From the NCBI GenBank assembly GCA_963576565.1, contig OY755040.1:82493321-82557320 (forward strand): DNA of 64,000 bases, in the 5' to 3' direction. This document shows, piece after piece, positions 33,502 through 45,098 of this stretch. Each line of letters opens with the position of its first letter. Positions within the stretch are counted from its first letter, which is position 1. The translations under genes were made by a program, and so were the position numbers. Below the pieces are notes generated by a model. That model did not search any database, was not told the DNA's origin, and saw only the letters and a list, made by a program, of their open reading frames with translations. Origin of the DNA: Aspidapion aeneum. Taxonomy: Eukaryota; Arthropoda; Insecta; Coleoptera; Brentidae.

Positions 33502-34490
33502 CAGTGTTGCCAACTATTGGAAAGCGAAAATCCGTAGCGTGAATGCGAAAAATCTGAAGAAATCCGTAGGTTCAAAGAAGACTAAAATCAAAAAAAGGTG
33601 CTTTTTTTACAATGAAAAAGTTTATATTGGTTTGATTTTTTTCTTTTTTTGACGGTGACAGGAGTGTACAACTTTTTTGGTTCGGAATTGCACGAGAACG
33701 GTACCCCGTTCCAACGGATCCAAATAAACTTTTTTGCAGTGCCGTCAATTTTTTAAACGGATAAACCGTTATAATTAGAAGAAATAAAAAGTACGTACTT
33801 TTTTAACCTTTTTTTATTTAGTTAAGGTACGTACAAACACTAATATTTTCTAGTGCAACATACATAACGTAAAACATAGTTTAAATTTCGTGGCGCGAAG
33901 CGTTGTTTGACTCCCCATCAAACAACGCGCGAAGTAATACAATTCGTTCTAAATAATGCTGCAACGACCGCTAGATGTCTAGAAAAATAAGGTCACTGAT
34001 CCAAGCAAAACCTTTTTACAAAATGATTAAAATGTGGGAAAAAAAGTAAAGATAAAATAGGGACCTATTGCAATAGTGCCAGGCACAAATTGTGCCGGGC
34101 ACTATATTGACAGTTTCGCATTACAAACTGACAGTTGCTCTTTCAAAATTGACATACCAAAGTCGAATTTATAAATCCCATCATTTATTTTCCATTAATA
34201 GTGGTGTCACTATTAAATCCGGCTCGTATAAAACACAAAAGCCTAATTTTGAAAGGACACAGCTGTTCTTATAATGTGAAACTGTCAATATAGTGCCCAG
34301 CACTATTGCAATAGGTCTCTACTGAGGACTGATAAGGAGGAATGAGGCGCGGCTGCCGTTGTGTTTCGATGTTTATTGTTTTTTAGTAAAATTGCCAAAA
34401 ATCTGTAGATTTGGATCCAAAATCGGATATCGGAGATCGAAATCCAAAATCCGTAGATCTACAGATAAATCCGTAGGGTTGGCAACACTG
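33502..34490. mobile_element. hAT-type non-autonomous element (989 bp)
   Basis: The termini CAGTGTTGCCAAC and GTTGGCAACACTG are perfect inverted repeats. The flanks are ACCGAGGA on both sides (33494-33501 and 34491-34498), an 8-bp duplication typical of hAT. Subterminal CCGTAG motifs repeat at both ends. The empty site is seen at 4907-4914 as GGAGGACC-like sequence in the other copy. No transposase is present. A smaller MITE (34062-34317) is nested inside. Confidence 0.88.
34062..34317. mobile_element. 256-bp MITE nested in hAT element
   Basis: The left end GACCTATTGCAATAGTGCC and the right end GCACTATTGCAATAGGTC are inverted, followed by a shared GGGCACTATATTGACAG. The left side has an extra 16-bp palindrome (AGGCACAAATTGTGCC). 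A fragment of the same family starts near 38447. Confidence 0.7.
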
Positions 34491-34617
34491 ACCGAGGACT
34501 ATTGGGTAGTAAACAAAGAGGTATGTCAGCGGATGGTTTTTGAAGCTGAAACGAACACATTCATTTCTTCGAATTTTAGTTTTTGTGTAAAGAGAAATGA
34601 AGCGGGCTAAAAAAAAT

Positions 34618-36206
34618 ATTCAAATTCAAATTCAAATTTTCTTTATTCAAGAGAACCTAGCAAAGTTAACAATGTTAAAACTAACCTAGGTTAAGTGAAT
34701 TGTGTCAAAAGAGAAAGAAACAGTCCAAAATCAGTTCACTTACTAACTTTCAAAATTTAAATTATATAATGGTCTAAAAGAAAAAAGAAACTTGAAAAGG
34801 TCACTACATTTGGTATTATTTTGTTGAGACTTTTTTGTCAAAAATATAAAACCTTAAAATACCAAGCAAAATATCCAAAAAATACATTACTTACATTAAA
34901 TTAAAAATTAAAATTTAGCAGACACACAGTTATGATACAATGTTTTAAAAATCTTTTGTCAACTCAGTGAATGTCCAAAATAAAAAATACAAAATACACT
35001 ACATTAAATTAAAACTTAACACAATTGCGATACACTGTTTTAAAAAAACAAATCTCTGTCAACTCAGTCGAAGCCCAGAGAAATATAGAAATATATATAA
35101 TTTTATTCTTTTTTTAATTTAATTTTTTTTTAATTTTATTTCTATTTGTTTGCAAATTAAATTCAATAAATATATCTTATTCTTCATTTTCGGTAGTTAA
35201 GAAGAGATTTGGAAGCATAAAACAACAAAAACACAGACAAAACCAATATGGTGAAAAGATGATAAAGAGGCAGGGACCCTAAGACGATTCTCCCACCAGC
35301 AGAAGCAAAATATCTCTGTGTTCTGTGAAATCTCTTATACTATATGGTTCAATTTTTGTAATTATGTTAAATATAGTTTTCTTAAACCCTAAAAAGTTTG
35401 TTTCTCTTTGCAACTGCATAGGAAGCTTATTAAAAAATCTAATAGCAGAGTACTTTGGCAGCTTTTCAGTTAGAGTTAGCCTATGTGGCAGAAAAATGTA
35501 GTCTTCATTTCTCGTGTTATGTGAATGGTTTGGTTTGTACTTTTGAAAAAGATTTTTATTTTTAAATAAGAACAGAAAACATTCATAAATGTACAACCCT
35601 GGTACAGTTAATATATTAAGTTCCTTGAACTTCCCTCAACAGGAATCTCTAAATTTCATATTCATAATTGTTCTAACAGCTCGTTTTTGAGTTTTGAAAA
35701 CTGTCTCAATTTCACTCGAGCCTCCCCAAAAGATTATGCCATATCTAAGGAGTGACTCGAAGTATGCATGGTATATTATGGTCATTGTGTGTCGATTTAG
35801 ATAATTCTTGACCACTCTCAATGAGTATATTGCTTTGTTGAGTCTCATGTTAAGTTCCTCTATGTGTGCTCTCCAGTCTAGGTGCTGGTCTATAATTATA
35901 CCCAAAAATTTGTTTGAATCATCGAGTACTATTTCTTTGTCTCTAATCATGACTGTATTGTCAAAAATGTAATTTCTTTGTCTTGTTCTGAAGCACATGT
36001 AGTGAGTTTTTTCCTCATTCAGTAGTAGTTTATTTTTTATGAACCATTCCTGTGACCTTTCTAGAGTTAATTCTGTCTTTTCTAAGATACTATTTATTGT
36101 TTTGCCTTTTACTGCTACAATTGTGTCATCTGAGAAGTTTACGAGTCTAGTGTCTATGTCTTTTACTTCAGATTCAATGTCGTTAATGTAAAATAGAAAC
36201 AGTGAG
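34618..36206 (-). mobile_element. 5'-truncated LINE-C (CR1/jockey-like)
   Basis: This minus-strand insertion lies in the TIR element between CTAAAAAAAAT and AACGACTGG. The 3' tail is a short TTTGAA repeat (about 34620-34638). Coding sequence spans 36206 to 35279, and the 3' UTR is 34640-35278. The 5' end is truncated within the RT domain. Confidence 0.82.
35279..36206 (-). pseudogene. LINE-C reverse transcriptase, C-terminal part
   Basis: The minus-strand frame begins within RT (YINDIESEV) and reaches a catalytic-site block that reads NFSDDTIV, so the usual alanine before the two aspartates is serine here. It continues with FLGIIIDQHLDWRAHI and ESLLRYGIIFWGG (thumb region) to a TGA at about 35636. 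Read through that stop, the same frame continues from GKFKELNILTVPG to 35279. The stop is explained by CGA to TGA. The C-terminal region resembles LINE-B in layout but is a separate family. Confidence 0.85.
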
Positions 36207-36407
36207 AAATAACGACTGGTATGTCTAAAAGATATTATTTTATAAGAATATACTAAAAAATAGTACGAAAATTGCCTTAGTTTTCAAAAAAATCAAAAAA
36301 TATTAGTTGTTTATATCATATCTAACTTTTGTTTCTAAAAATGAGCTGGACCACCAGTGACGTGAAATTCGAGATATATTTATAAGATCCGAACACCGGT
36401 ATATTCT

Positions 36408-36554
36408 ATCCACCGTGACCCCTGCCTGTATTCCACAGCTGGGGTGAAAGCTTGTTTTACACACACTACAATCTAGGGCAGAAACTACTTTTTTTTTACA
36501 AAATTTGCAATTTTTTTGCACATTTTTCGGATCAGCTGTTGCTTGCATCAACAT
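36408..36554 (-). pseudogene. Fragment with PHD-like zinc-binding cysteines
   Basis: The minus-strand frame from the ATG at 36554 shows C-x2-C-x9-C-x2-C-x4-H-x2-C: CKFC, then CSVC, then HPSC. That is the first half of a PHD or C1-like zinc finger, of the kind found at the N terminus of some insect LINE ORF1 proteins. After about 48 codons the frame runs into the TIR sequence near 36410. I do not know whether it is a host exon or a LINE relic. Confidence 0.45.
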
Positions 36555-36664
36555 AACCTAGTTTTCATTTTTGAATGATATTAGTTTGAAGTACTTACCT
36601 TTGTGTATTACAGAATTAAACCATCTAGGTAAATAAAGCTCTAAACAAAAATGTGTTTTTATAT

Positions 36665-36965
36665 ACATAGTCCTTACTCAATCATTCACAAACGGCCACA
36701 ATCAGTCACAATACCCCATAATCTCACCAGAATCTCTTAATCATTACACAATTTATCACAATCTTACCACAGTCCTTCACAATCTTACCACAGTCCATTA
36801 CAATCCCTCACAATCTTACCTCAATCCCTCACAATCTTACCACAGTCCTTCACAATCCCTCACAATTTTTCACAATCTTACCACAGTCCTTCACAATCCC
36901 TCACAATCTTACCACAATCCCTCAGAATCTTTACACAATCTCTCACAATCTTAGCAAAAGATTGT
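36665..36965. repeat. Minisatellite based on TCACAATCTTACCACAGTCC
   Basis: Short units of about 10-21 bp alternate: CACAATCCCT, CACAATCTTACCACAGTCCT and similar. There are more than ten interleaved copies between 36700 and 36955. The array is imperfect and non-coding. Confidence 0.8.
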
Positions 36966-37189
36966 GGATTTTCACAATTGGTGTACACATTTTGTGTTAG
37001 CTGTTCATCCCTCGAAAAAAAAATTAAAATTTTTGTAATTAAGGAAAAACTAAAGACCCCACACACAAGCTGCAACAGTGGTTTCAGTGGGGAATTTTTT
37101 ATTTCCCACCATCTATGTAAATTGAAATGAAATGATATGTAAATATTTTAAGGATTTTTGGGAAATAAAATTATGTTATGTTATGTTAA

Positions 37190-37352
37190 AATATAAACCA
37201 TTTTTCTAACTTTACTATTTAAGAAAAAAAAAACTTTATTTCTAAAATTATGGATTGTTGTAAAATTATAGTTTTAAGTTTTTAGCTATAGGGAAAACAT
37301 TGTACAGCTATAGGCCTTCTGCAATAAATAAAATTTGATTTTGATTTGAATT
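37190..37352 (+). mobile_element. LINE-B, extreme 3' end only
   Basis: About 160 bp match 31795-31955: ATATAAACC then TTTTTCTAACTTTACTATTT, then AGCTATAGGGAAAACATTGT, and CTGCAATAAATAAAATTTGA, with a tail of TTTGATTTTGATTTGA. The copy is severely 5'-truncated and confirms that LINE-B is a dispersed family. Confidence 0.85.
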
Positions 37353-37658
37353 TTGCTAAGCTATCAAGAATTTTTTTATTAATCGCATTGTTTACATGTG
37401 GAATGTGTGGAAGAAAATACAGTCATGGCAACAAGTGTAAACTCATTCAAAAACCGATTGGGAAAAGAGTTAAAACTAAACAAAAACTCTAAATCCAACT
37501 AAACAATAGCTTCATCGGTTTTGGAAAATTATAGGATTACAATAATTTACCTTTAAAATCCTGTCGTCCAATTCCATCTCATGGAAATTAACCGTTTTCT
37601 CAGACTCTTCCTCCATTTTTTTGGGCCGGTGCACTATCCCACAGATTAGGTAAATAAG

Positions 37659-38363
37659 ACTCGCGGCTACAGACTAAAAAGTACTTTGGCTCCTTCGATT
37701 TCGAGGTTATGTTTTAATTGTTTTGTTTTGTTCAAATAGCCTGGAAGCATGGAATAAATAAATTTCTTCGATGGTGGAAGTGTTTGAATTCCTTTCGAGT
37801 TTTAAAAATTAGTATTAAAAATATTTGTCGTGTCGTTAGTTCGGTCAAATTTAGTTCAAAATAGCGCTAGTAACGAAATAGGGTGTCTTTCTAACATATT
37901 TTTTCAAAAAAAAACTTCCCTGACTTCTTTCGCGGGATCCTAGCGGGTGTGAAACAAAACCGAACCGAACCGAACCGAATTTAACCGAATCGGTTTAGTT
38001 CGGTTTGGTTTCACAACCTCTGGGATGCCGGTTCGGTTCAGTTCCGTTCCGTTCGGTTCGGTTTTGTTTCACACCCGCTAGGATCCCGCGAAAGAAGCCA
38101 GGGAAGTTTTTTTTTTGAAAAAATATGTTAGAAAGACACCCTATTTCGTTACTAGCGCTATTTTGAACTAAATTTGACCGAACTAACGACACGACAAATA
38201 TTTTTAATACTAATTTTTAAAACTCGAAAGGAATTCAAACACTTCCACCATCGAAGAAATTTATTTATTCCATGCTTCCAGGCTATTTGAACAAAACAAA
38301 ACAATTAAAACATAACCTCGAAATCGAAGGAGCCAAAGTACTTTTTAGTCTGTAGCCGCGAGT
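37659..38363. mobile_element. 705-bp foldback element with 9-bp target duplication (MULE-like)
   Basis: Arms 37659-37960 and 38062-38363 are near-perfect inverted repeats (ACTCGCGGCTACAGAC to GTCTGTAGCCGCGAGT). The loop is built from AACCGAACCG-type repeats and their complement (37958-38065). GTAAATAAG flanks both sides (37650-37658 and 38364-38372). A 9-bp duplication with long arms suits Mutator-like foldback elements. It has no coding capacity. Confidence 0.88.
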
Positions 38364-38446
38364 GTAAATAAGTATACACTATCCCCGAAAAAATTAAAAA
38401 TTAGATAATTTTAGGGACTTACAAAAGCCAAGAAGCCAAGCACAAA

Positions 38447-38530
38447 TTGTGCCGGGCACTATATTGACAGTTCCGCATTAAAAACTGACAGTTGAACTTT
38501 CAAAATTGACATACCAAAGTCGAATATATC
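38447..38530. repeat. Truncated copy of the nested MITE family
   Basis: CACAAATTGTGCCGGGCACT and ATATTGACAGTTCCGC match about 34084-34125, then AAATTGACATACCAAAGTCG. The match stops where W begins (38533). Confidence 0.7.
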
Positions 38531-38546
38531 CTGGGGTACGTTCAGA

Positions 38547-38628
38547 CAAGGCCAACACAAAAATAGAGGCCACGACCCTGAAAAAATCAGCTGTTCTCCC
38601 GGGGCTGAATTTTACATTGGGTCTTATG
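38547..38628. mobile_element. Element X, copy 2, left part
   Basis: CAAGGCCAACACAAAAATAG to TACATTGG and GTCTTATG follows the 7-bp flank GTTCAGA. The same left end occurs at 6975. The copy is broken here by Z after GTCTTATG. Confidence 0.78.
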
Positions 38629-40253
38629 CACGGATATTAGAACAATAACGGATTGGATTTCACAACCAACCAAAATAGAAAAAGTGGGGACGCCATGCGT
38701 TTGACATATCGAAAGCAATTTGCTACTAAAAGTTGGGCACTGTGTTCTGTGGGTCATGGCAGCCCAAACCAAACTCTTTTATACTTTGATTTTATCATGA
38801 AGCACCCGTCTAAAATGGCGGAAGGTTTTTGTGGTGTTTTTTGAATTTTTGTCGTGTTTGATATATTTACAGACTTCTAGTTTATGAATACAGTAGATAT
38901 AATTATAATCTATAACTGTTGTGTGTTTGTTAAGGGTTTTTGTAGCAGAATCCAACCGGACACTGGGATTAGTAAAGGTAAAATGTATTTGGGGTTGAAT
39001 GTGATTTTCTGTGGTCTTCTTACATTAAAATTTTTAGGAACCAATGTAAAGCAGTTGGGAACCTCACAATGAATTATTCTACTTGTAGGTTTGTTTACAT
39101 ATTTACAGGAACAAAAATATATGGCTTGGTAAGACAGTTTATTACCTGTATCAAATTCTTTTGAGAAAGTGAGTGACAAACACTGTTTTGGTGCTGTTAA
39201 AAATTGTGTCAGTGCAGTTTCGATCAAGGGGGAAACAACTGTTTACCTTGCATTAACCATATAAATTAGCATGGCATTACAGTAATTTATGTGTGAATTT
39301 CTTGGCATTATTCAAATATTTACATGACATTACTTGCAACATATGTACAAATTTTGGGTCAGTTGTTACCCCCTTCATTTCAATAAACTAATAAAGTGCA
39401 CTGGACTGTCCCAAGAAAAGACACAGTAATTGACATTAGGGAGAAATCATGGTATTACCTTTCCATTGTCTTATGACAAATGTAAAATTTTTATTGAGGC
39501 ATTATGATTCAACAATGTATACTGTGCACTTGTTTGTTTGGTGTTCCATTTCAGATCGGCAGGTTTTTTTTAGTGTTCATAAAGAGAGCTTAGAGAGAGT
39601 GCAGAGAAAATTTTTAAGAAGAGTGGGAGAGGATGGTTATTTCTTGCTATAAAGAAATTAACTAGTGAGATATTGAAATTGTATTTTATTTATTTAACTT
39701 ATCAACAGCGTACAAGCAAATAAAAGATACAGATTTATATTATCTAACCTAATAACTACCTATCTACCTACTAGACTAACTTTCAAGGGTCCTATATATA
39801 GGTATATATGAATAAATAAATAAATAAGTTATAAGTTGTGATAAAAAGTCATATTCCGATTGTGTGAATTATGATAACTTGCACTTTAGTAATTTTATTT
39901 ATAAAATGGCATTATTATAATTTTTTTTTGATGTGACAATACTGTTAGTACCTACTATTTTATTTGTAACTGCTATATGCATTAATAAAGATTCTAATTT
40001 TGATTTGATAGACGAAGTATACCTACTAAATATCTATGTCATCCTTGTTTGAAAATTACTTGCTCTATGCCTTAATAAACACTTTGCATTGAGTAAATGG
40101 ACAATGAAAAATTTATGCTTTTTTTGGGACAAAATTCAATAACATAATTTGAATGCTAAATTCCTTGAGTGATTTCAAGACAAACAAACAGTTTATAAGC
40201 ATAGATCCACAAACAAGCATAGGTCCACAAACACTTAGTTTCAGAGATACCTA

Positions 40254-40785
40254 CAGGGTGTTAAAATTTAGTTTTTTTTATATTTTCTGCAGTTTTGAGA
40301 TGAACCAAATGTGTTTTAATTAATTTGTTTTGATATAGTTCCCATATATTTTTTTATTTTCTGATACTTAGAAGTGTTTGGTTCAACAGCGATTTTTTCT
40401 AAAACAGTTAGAGATGTGAAATATTGCAAAAAACAAAAAAAATTGCAAATGAAACAGCTATTTTATTTCTTGTTTTATAATCTACCAGTGGCTTATAAAA
40501 AAAAATCAGGGGGAAAAGGTGACAAGACCCCGGAAAAAGAATCACCCTGTAGATTTTTACTATTATATGGCATGTCTAATAGTGTAGTGAGTGCCTATAG
40601 CTAAATATATGTGCCAAATTTGAGCTAAATATCTGAAAAACTGGACTAGCTATAGACAAAAACTACAAAAAATATTACACCCTGTATCTCAAAACAAGGG
40701 GTTTGAGGACCTATATTTATATGAAAATTTTGTCTTAGAATCACTTCAACACTAAAATTATGTTAATGAATTTTGAAACTCCCTG
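40254..40785. mobile_element. 532-bp MITE with CAGGGTGTTAAAATT-type ends
   Basis: Flanked by TA. Left CAGGGTGTTAAAATTTAG, right AATTTTGAAACTCCCTG. CAGGGTGT-type ends with a TA duplication are common in insect Tc1/mariner-like MITEs. The internal ORF-like stretches are not conserved. Confidence 0.6.
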
Positions 40786-41039
40786 TATATAGTTGGTCAA
40801 TGAAAAAGTTCACAAAAAATAAATATGATTTATTTCAGACTTGCCAAATAATAATCACAATCTTTTTCCATTAAGGTGTACTTAATCAGGCTTGCAACTA
40901 TTTCTTTTGAGGCTATTTTTTGTGAAATGAAGCTATTTTTTTATTTAGAAATTTAGCCTGTCACTCATTACTTAAAAAATAGACCAGTGAACTATAGACT
41001 ATCTGTATCTTTTTAATTTAAAGGGTAATTTCATTCAGC

Positions 41040-42110
41040 TTCACAAAAATTAGAATATCTTGAGAACTACTTACCATAGGTCTATAAGATGTAGCTCGTT
41101 TCAAAGGTAGTTGAAATACCTTTCCAAAGATGTGTCACATCACCGATTATATTTTTATCAGTTTTTATTTTGAAATTTTGATTTTTTTTTAAATTAAAAC
41201 AAAAAATTCATTTTTGATTTTTTTGAAAAAAAAGTGTTTTTTTTATCAATGCTTTAGGAAACTATGTGCCACATTTTGAAATCGAGAAATCATGGGTTCA
41301 GTATGAAAAAAAATAAATGATCTTATCTATCGATATCATGAGAATTGGTCCAGCTAAAAAGATTTTTTGTAAATATTTCAGAAACCAAAGCTTCTACGGA
41401 ATTTTTTATATTCATACAAATTATTGAAAAAAATGTCTTCTACTATATTCCAAAAACCGTATATTGATGTGATGCTGCTTTAAAAATTATAATTTTTTGA
41501 ATTCCTTAACTGTAAAAACACTGTCATTAACATTAATGGATTTCGACTAAACTTTTTTCAGATCGTTACAGTGTCAAGCACTAAATCTCATGAAAATCGG
41601 TTCAGCGGTTTCGGAGCTATCGTGGACCGGTCAAAATACACCCAAACAACCGAGGGGTGATCAGCTGAACCAAATATGTACACTGTCCTACAGAACTTTA
41701 AGAAATTTTTGGTCCTGTAGGACTATACATGTCCTGTATAGTCCTGTACAAGTCCTGTATAGTTCTGCCTCTGGGGTCCTGTATATTCTGTGGCTAAAAA
41801 GGCGCCCATAAAAAAATTCGCGACCAAAAAAAAAACTCATTTTTCTTAGAGAGCCGATTTGCCTTTGCCGGCTTTAGGACTTAATCATGATTCGGGCACC
41901 CCTTAGGCGCCAGTACCGTCGGGGTCCTGTATAGTCCTGTACAATCCTGTGGGGTCCTGTAGAAAAATTTGTACACCTACTGTGGGCAGCTGATCACCCC
42001 TCACAAATAACACATTTTTGGAGTTATCTGAAAAAAAAAATTCGTTGAAAACAATACCTTCTCTAGCCATTGCTATGCTGGCTAGGACGGTAAAAACGGG
42101 CAAAAATCTT
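41040..42110. repeat. Dispersed repeat R, copy 1, with nested foldback
   Basis: Phrases such as ATGAAAATCGGTTCAGCGGT, CGGAGCTATCG and, after the nested element, CTAGCCATTGCTATGCTGGC recur in diverged form at 50590-51110. This is a common insect repeat type. It is non-coding. Confidence 0.55.
41652..42002. mobile_element. 351-bp foldback MITE (GAGGGGTGATCAGCTG ends)
   Basis: A perfect 16-bp inverted terminus occurs at each end. Internally, GTCCTGTA and TAGTCCTGTA repeat several times in both orientations. Related phrases (TCCTGTATAGTG) occur in the giant foldback arms near 3870 and 6100. Confidence 0.7.
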
Positions 42111-42602
42111 TATACCATAAAAATGGCTTGCTTCCTATCAATAATAATTAGTTTTAACAAGCTATGAAAATATACATACTGCTGCTTCAGGCGAATTATT
42201 TTTTTAAAAACTTTTTATGAGTTTCATTTGACACAACACATATTTTCTGAAACATTTCTCAATTTTCCAGAATGTTTCTTCAATTTTATCCCCACACCTG
42301 GTCGCAAATATTTTAGACCAATCTTTTGGGTTATCTTTAATTTCTTTACATTTTTAATAGTATAATATAGAAGTGTAACACTATCAACAGATCAGGTTTA
42401 AATAAATGAAATCGGCATTCTGGCGTGTTTTTGCGACAATATCAGAAAAAAAAATATTTTGGAATTTTTCTGGTTGATTTGATACCCTGAAGGAACAGAT
42501 ATTTTCTGATGACAGTAAATTAAAACTTCATCTTAGCATATCAAACTTGTCATTTTAACAGTCTTTAAATCAGGTAAAATTAAATAAAAAAATTATTTAC
42601 AG

Positions 42603-42701
42603 GTCACAATTGGCCTGGCAGGTGAGAACCACCACCAAGGACTCACCAGCTCAAGTTGACTTTTTGAAAGCCAGAAACTTGCTACCCACACCTAGCAAAA
42701 G
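42603..42701 (+). other. Exon-like segment in Z (low confidence)
   Basis: A 99-bp open stretch lies between a good acceptor (TTATTTACAG) and donor (AAAAG then GTAAG). One frame is open (SQLAWQVRTTTKDSP, then QVDFLKARNLLPTPSK) with no domain that I recognise. The phase does not join cleanly to the next candidate at 43397, so it may be chance or a broken gene. Confidence 0.25.
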
Positions 42702-43289
42702 GTAAGATAGCCTACATACTTTTCTTCTTGTAATCAAAAAGAGTCACTTGTATAATTATATAATACTATACAGTAGTGGCCAATAATTTAGCAACCAAAC
42801 AATGAAAATCTGATCCTACAGTAACTATCAAGAGTAGATTTAAAACCTTCACTCTGTTTCTCAGCCAATATTCAATGAACCTACAGATCAGAGATGTCTT
42901 TCATATAATTTTATAGAACCTTTATTAAAAAGCTTCAAAACTGACTTTCAACATTCGAAAAAGGTGTAAACTTTTTACACTTGAAAATTTTATTTACAAT
43001 TGAAATTGCTAAATTTAAAAATTTATTTCTTGACCATCCTGTGTCCAATAGATACGAAATTGTAAGGAGCTATAAAATTTTGACCTTTCTTTCGAATGGT
43101 GTCAGCCAGTTTTGCCTAAAACTACAGAAAAAAGTATTTTGTAAGCTTTTTTTTTAAATGTGACAAGGGCATTATAAAATTGTACAAAAAAAAATCGCTG
43201 TAGCTTGTGAGTTGAGAAATATGTATTTTTTCAATACACATTTACTTTTTTCATAGTAAGTGTAGGATCAGATCATAACCCTCATTTAA

Positions 43290-44118
43290 AAAGTTCTTAT
43301 AAACATATTTCTGTCTTCAAAAATTATATACAGATTCACCTGTTAAAATATGGTTATTTAATTATGTCACACCCTGTATTTTCTTATTGTTATAGGTGAA
43401 CCCAATACTAATGCGGGGTTTAAATTTGATCCATTATGTGGTGAACCACTTGGAAGCAAAACTGTTGTTCTGGTCAGTGTTTACAGCTGGATTAGCTATC
43501 ATAGCTACAACATGTTCATCATCATCTTCAAAAAAACAATAGCAAAAATCCTGGTGAGTGTCTTTTTAATTAAAATGTTTTAAAAATATTTGGAGATTTC
43601 AAAATTGTTTTTAACATTGGTATGAAACGTTTGCCTTTGACCAAAAATCATTATAACATTTTATTTAAAATACTCATAGCTCATGAGACACCATTACTTG
43701 ATTTTTTTTTATAATGGCAGTTTTTCATTGGCATTCTATCATTTAAACTAATGGAAATATGTCATGATTTAACCGCCAAAATAAAAAAAAAAACTATAGT
43801 TAGTGTAGGATCAGATTTTTATACAGTTTTGGGTGATAGCTAAATTATTCGCCAGGTTTGCCACTACATTCAATTATATTTTTGTTCAAAAAAAATTATT
43901 ACCTTTTATCATCTTAAAATTTTCAGCATCACCCTCTTATTAAAAGTCTTATAAACATATTTCTGCAAACCTTTTGTTATCAATTTCTGTCTTAAAAAAT
44001 CATATATAGTTTCACCTCTTAAAATAAGGTTGTTTAATTTAGTAAAACCCTGTATTTTCTTATTGTTATAGGTAAACCCAATACTAAAGCAGGGTTTAGA
44101 TTCGATCCGTTATGTGAC
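43290..44118 (+). repeat. Direct duplication including an acceptor-like site
   Basis: 43290-43440 and 43949-44118 are diverged copies, about 660 bp apart. Both contain CTTATAAACATATTTCTG, then TATTTTCTTATTGTTATAGG and AACCCAATACTAA. Downstream, one frame is similar in both (GFKFDPLCG and GFRFDPLCD), hinting at a duplicated exon. No family is recognised. Confidence 0.45.
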
Positions 44119-44400
44119 CACTTGAAAACAACACACAAAAAAACTCAAAAAGACCTACTACAGATCAAAGGGAGTAAATGGACAGAATCATTGAACCACC
44201 GGAGGCAACACACAAAAAATACCCACCATAGATCAAAGAAAACGTCATGGGGCATATATACATAGATTTTTGTGATTTAAGACCCAGCACAGATTAAAGA
44301 GACTAAATGGCCAGAATCATTGAACCACTTGGAGGCAACACACAAAAAAACTCAAAAAGACCCACCACAGATCAAAGAGACTAAATGGATTGTAATTAAT
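44118..44400 (+). repeat. Short diverged tandem repeats
   Basis: AACACACAAAAAAACTCAAA, CACAGATCAAAG, TAAATGG and GAATCATTGAACCAC recur three to four times. They lie immediately after the second duplication copy. Any exon here has been scrambled by this expansion. Confidence 0.6.
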
Positions 44401-44597
44401 TTCTTGTAGTTGAGGAGAAGAGCTGTAGGGCATTTTAAAAACAAAAAGAAAGCTGCTCTAGATGATCTAAGAAACAGTCAGGTATCACTACATACATTGA
44501 CATTAAATTGCAATAAAAAAAATAATAGGTAAAACAACATATCTTTGCAACGCAGACTAGTATCAAGAAATAACGGGTAAAAACAAGATACCCTGTA

Positions 44598-44961
44598 TGT
44601 ATGACATATTTTAAACAAATAGAGACGCGACAAACCCATCAAAGTCACTGAAATTCATATTTTTTGGTTGTTATTTTCTTGTCAAGTTCATTGGCGTTTC
44701 ACTAAAATAATTTAAGTCGTCAGCGGTGAATATAATCTATAATCATGCAACATATAAACAATTTGTCAGCCACATGGTATATTTTTGTCAAAAATCGTTT
44801 ATTTTTATTTCCCTGTGCTTATGAATTAACAATGGCGGAGGTGAGTCTCTCTAAACAATGCTAGAGTATACAGTACTGATATTTTCCTTCTTTGATTTTC
44901 ACATATAAATTTGAGTTTGATAAGTTTGTCGTGTCTCTATTTCCTTAAAATATATCACACA
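44598..44961. mobile_element. 364-bp MITE (TGTATGACATATTTTAA ends)
   Basis: TA flanks at 44596-44597 and 44962-44963. The ends TGTATGACATATTTTAA and its near reverse complement are followed by AAATAGAGAC and CGACAAAC on both sides. The ATGGCGGAGGTGAGT inside looks like a first exon but belongs to this element. Confidence 0.7.
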
Positions 44962-45098
44962 TACAGAGTATCTGGTGAAAACCAACAGAGAAGTCAAGAA
45001 CAACCAGAAGAAGACTACTCATACATAAAAATCAACAAACAACTGTGACCCAGACTAAAGCTATTGCACCAACTTCCCCTCATATTGAGCAACCTCTA

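Larger units (their letters stand above)
33218..36376. mobile_element. TIR element (544-bp family), second copy, split by two insertions
   Basis: The ends match 4651-5194: TGTCGAATTTTC and TCACTGGTGGTCCAGC on the left, GAGCTGGACCACCAGTGACG on the right. The core is broken by a 989-bp element with an 8-bp duplication (33502-34490) and by a LINE (about 34618-36206). Removing both leaves an element of about 580 bp. Next to the first insertion there is also a partial local duplication (ACAAAACTACAATTTTTTAT). Confidence 0.75.

Noticed and set aside
36665..36965. CRISPR-like regular spacing of TCACAATC repeats
   Set aside because: Units are 10-21 bp without unique spacers, in eukaryotic transposon-rich DNA. 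It is an ordinary minisatellite.
38884..39227. Overlapping ORFs on both strands near the left end of Z
   Set aside because: No start context, no domain and no homologous copy. Typical chance ORFs in AT-rich DNA.
39540..39653. Short frame with SLERVQRKFLRR resembling LINE thumb region
   Set aside because: Only about 25 residues are LINE-like, with no flanking RT blocks. Too short to call.
44827..44846. ATGGCGGAGGTGAGT as a first exon with donor site
   Set aside because: It lies inside a TA-flanked MITE (44598-44961), so the context is mobile DNA.
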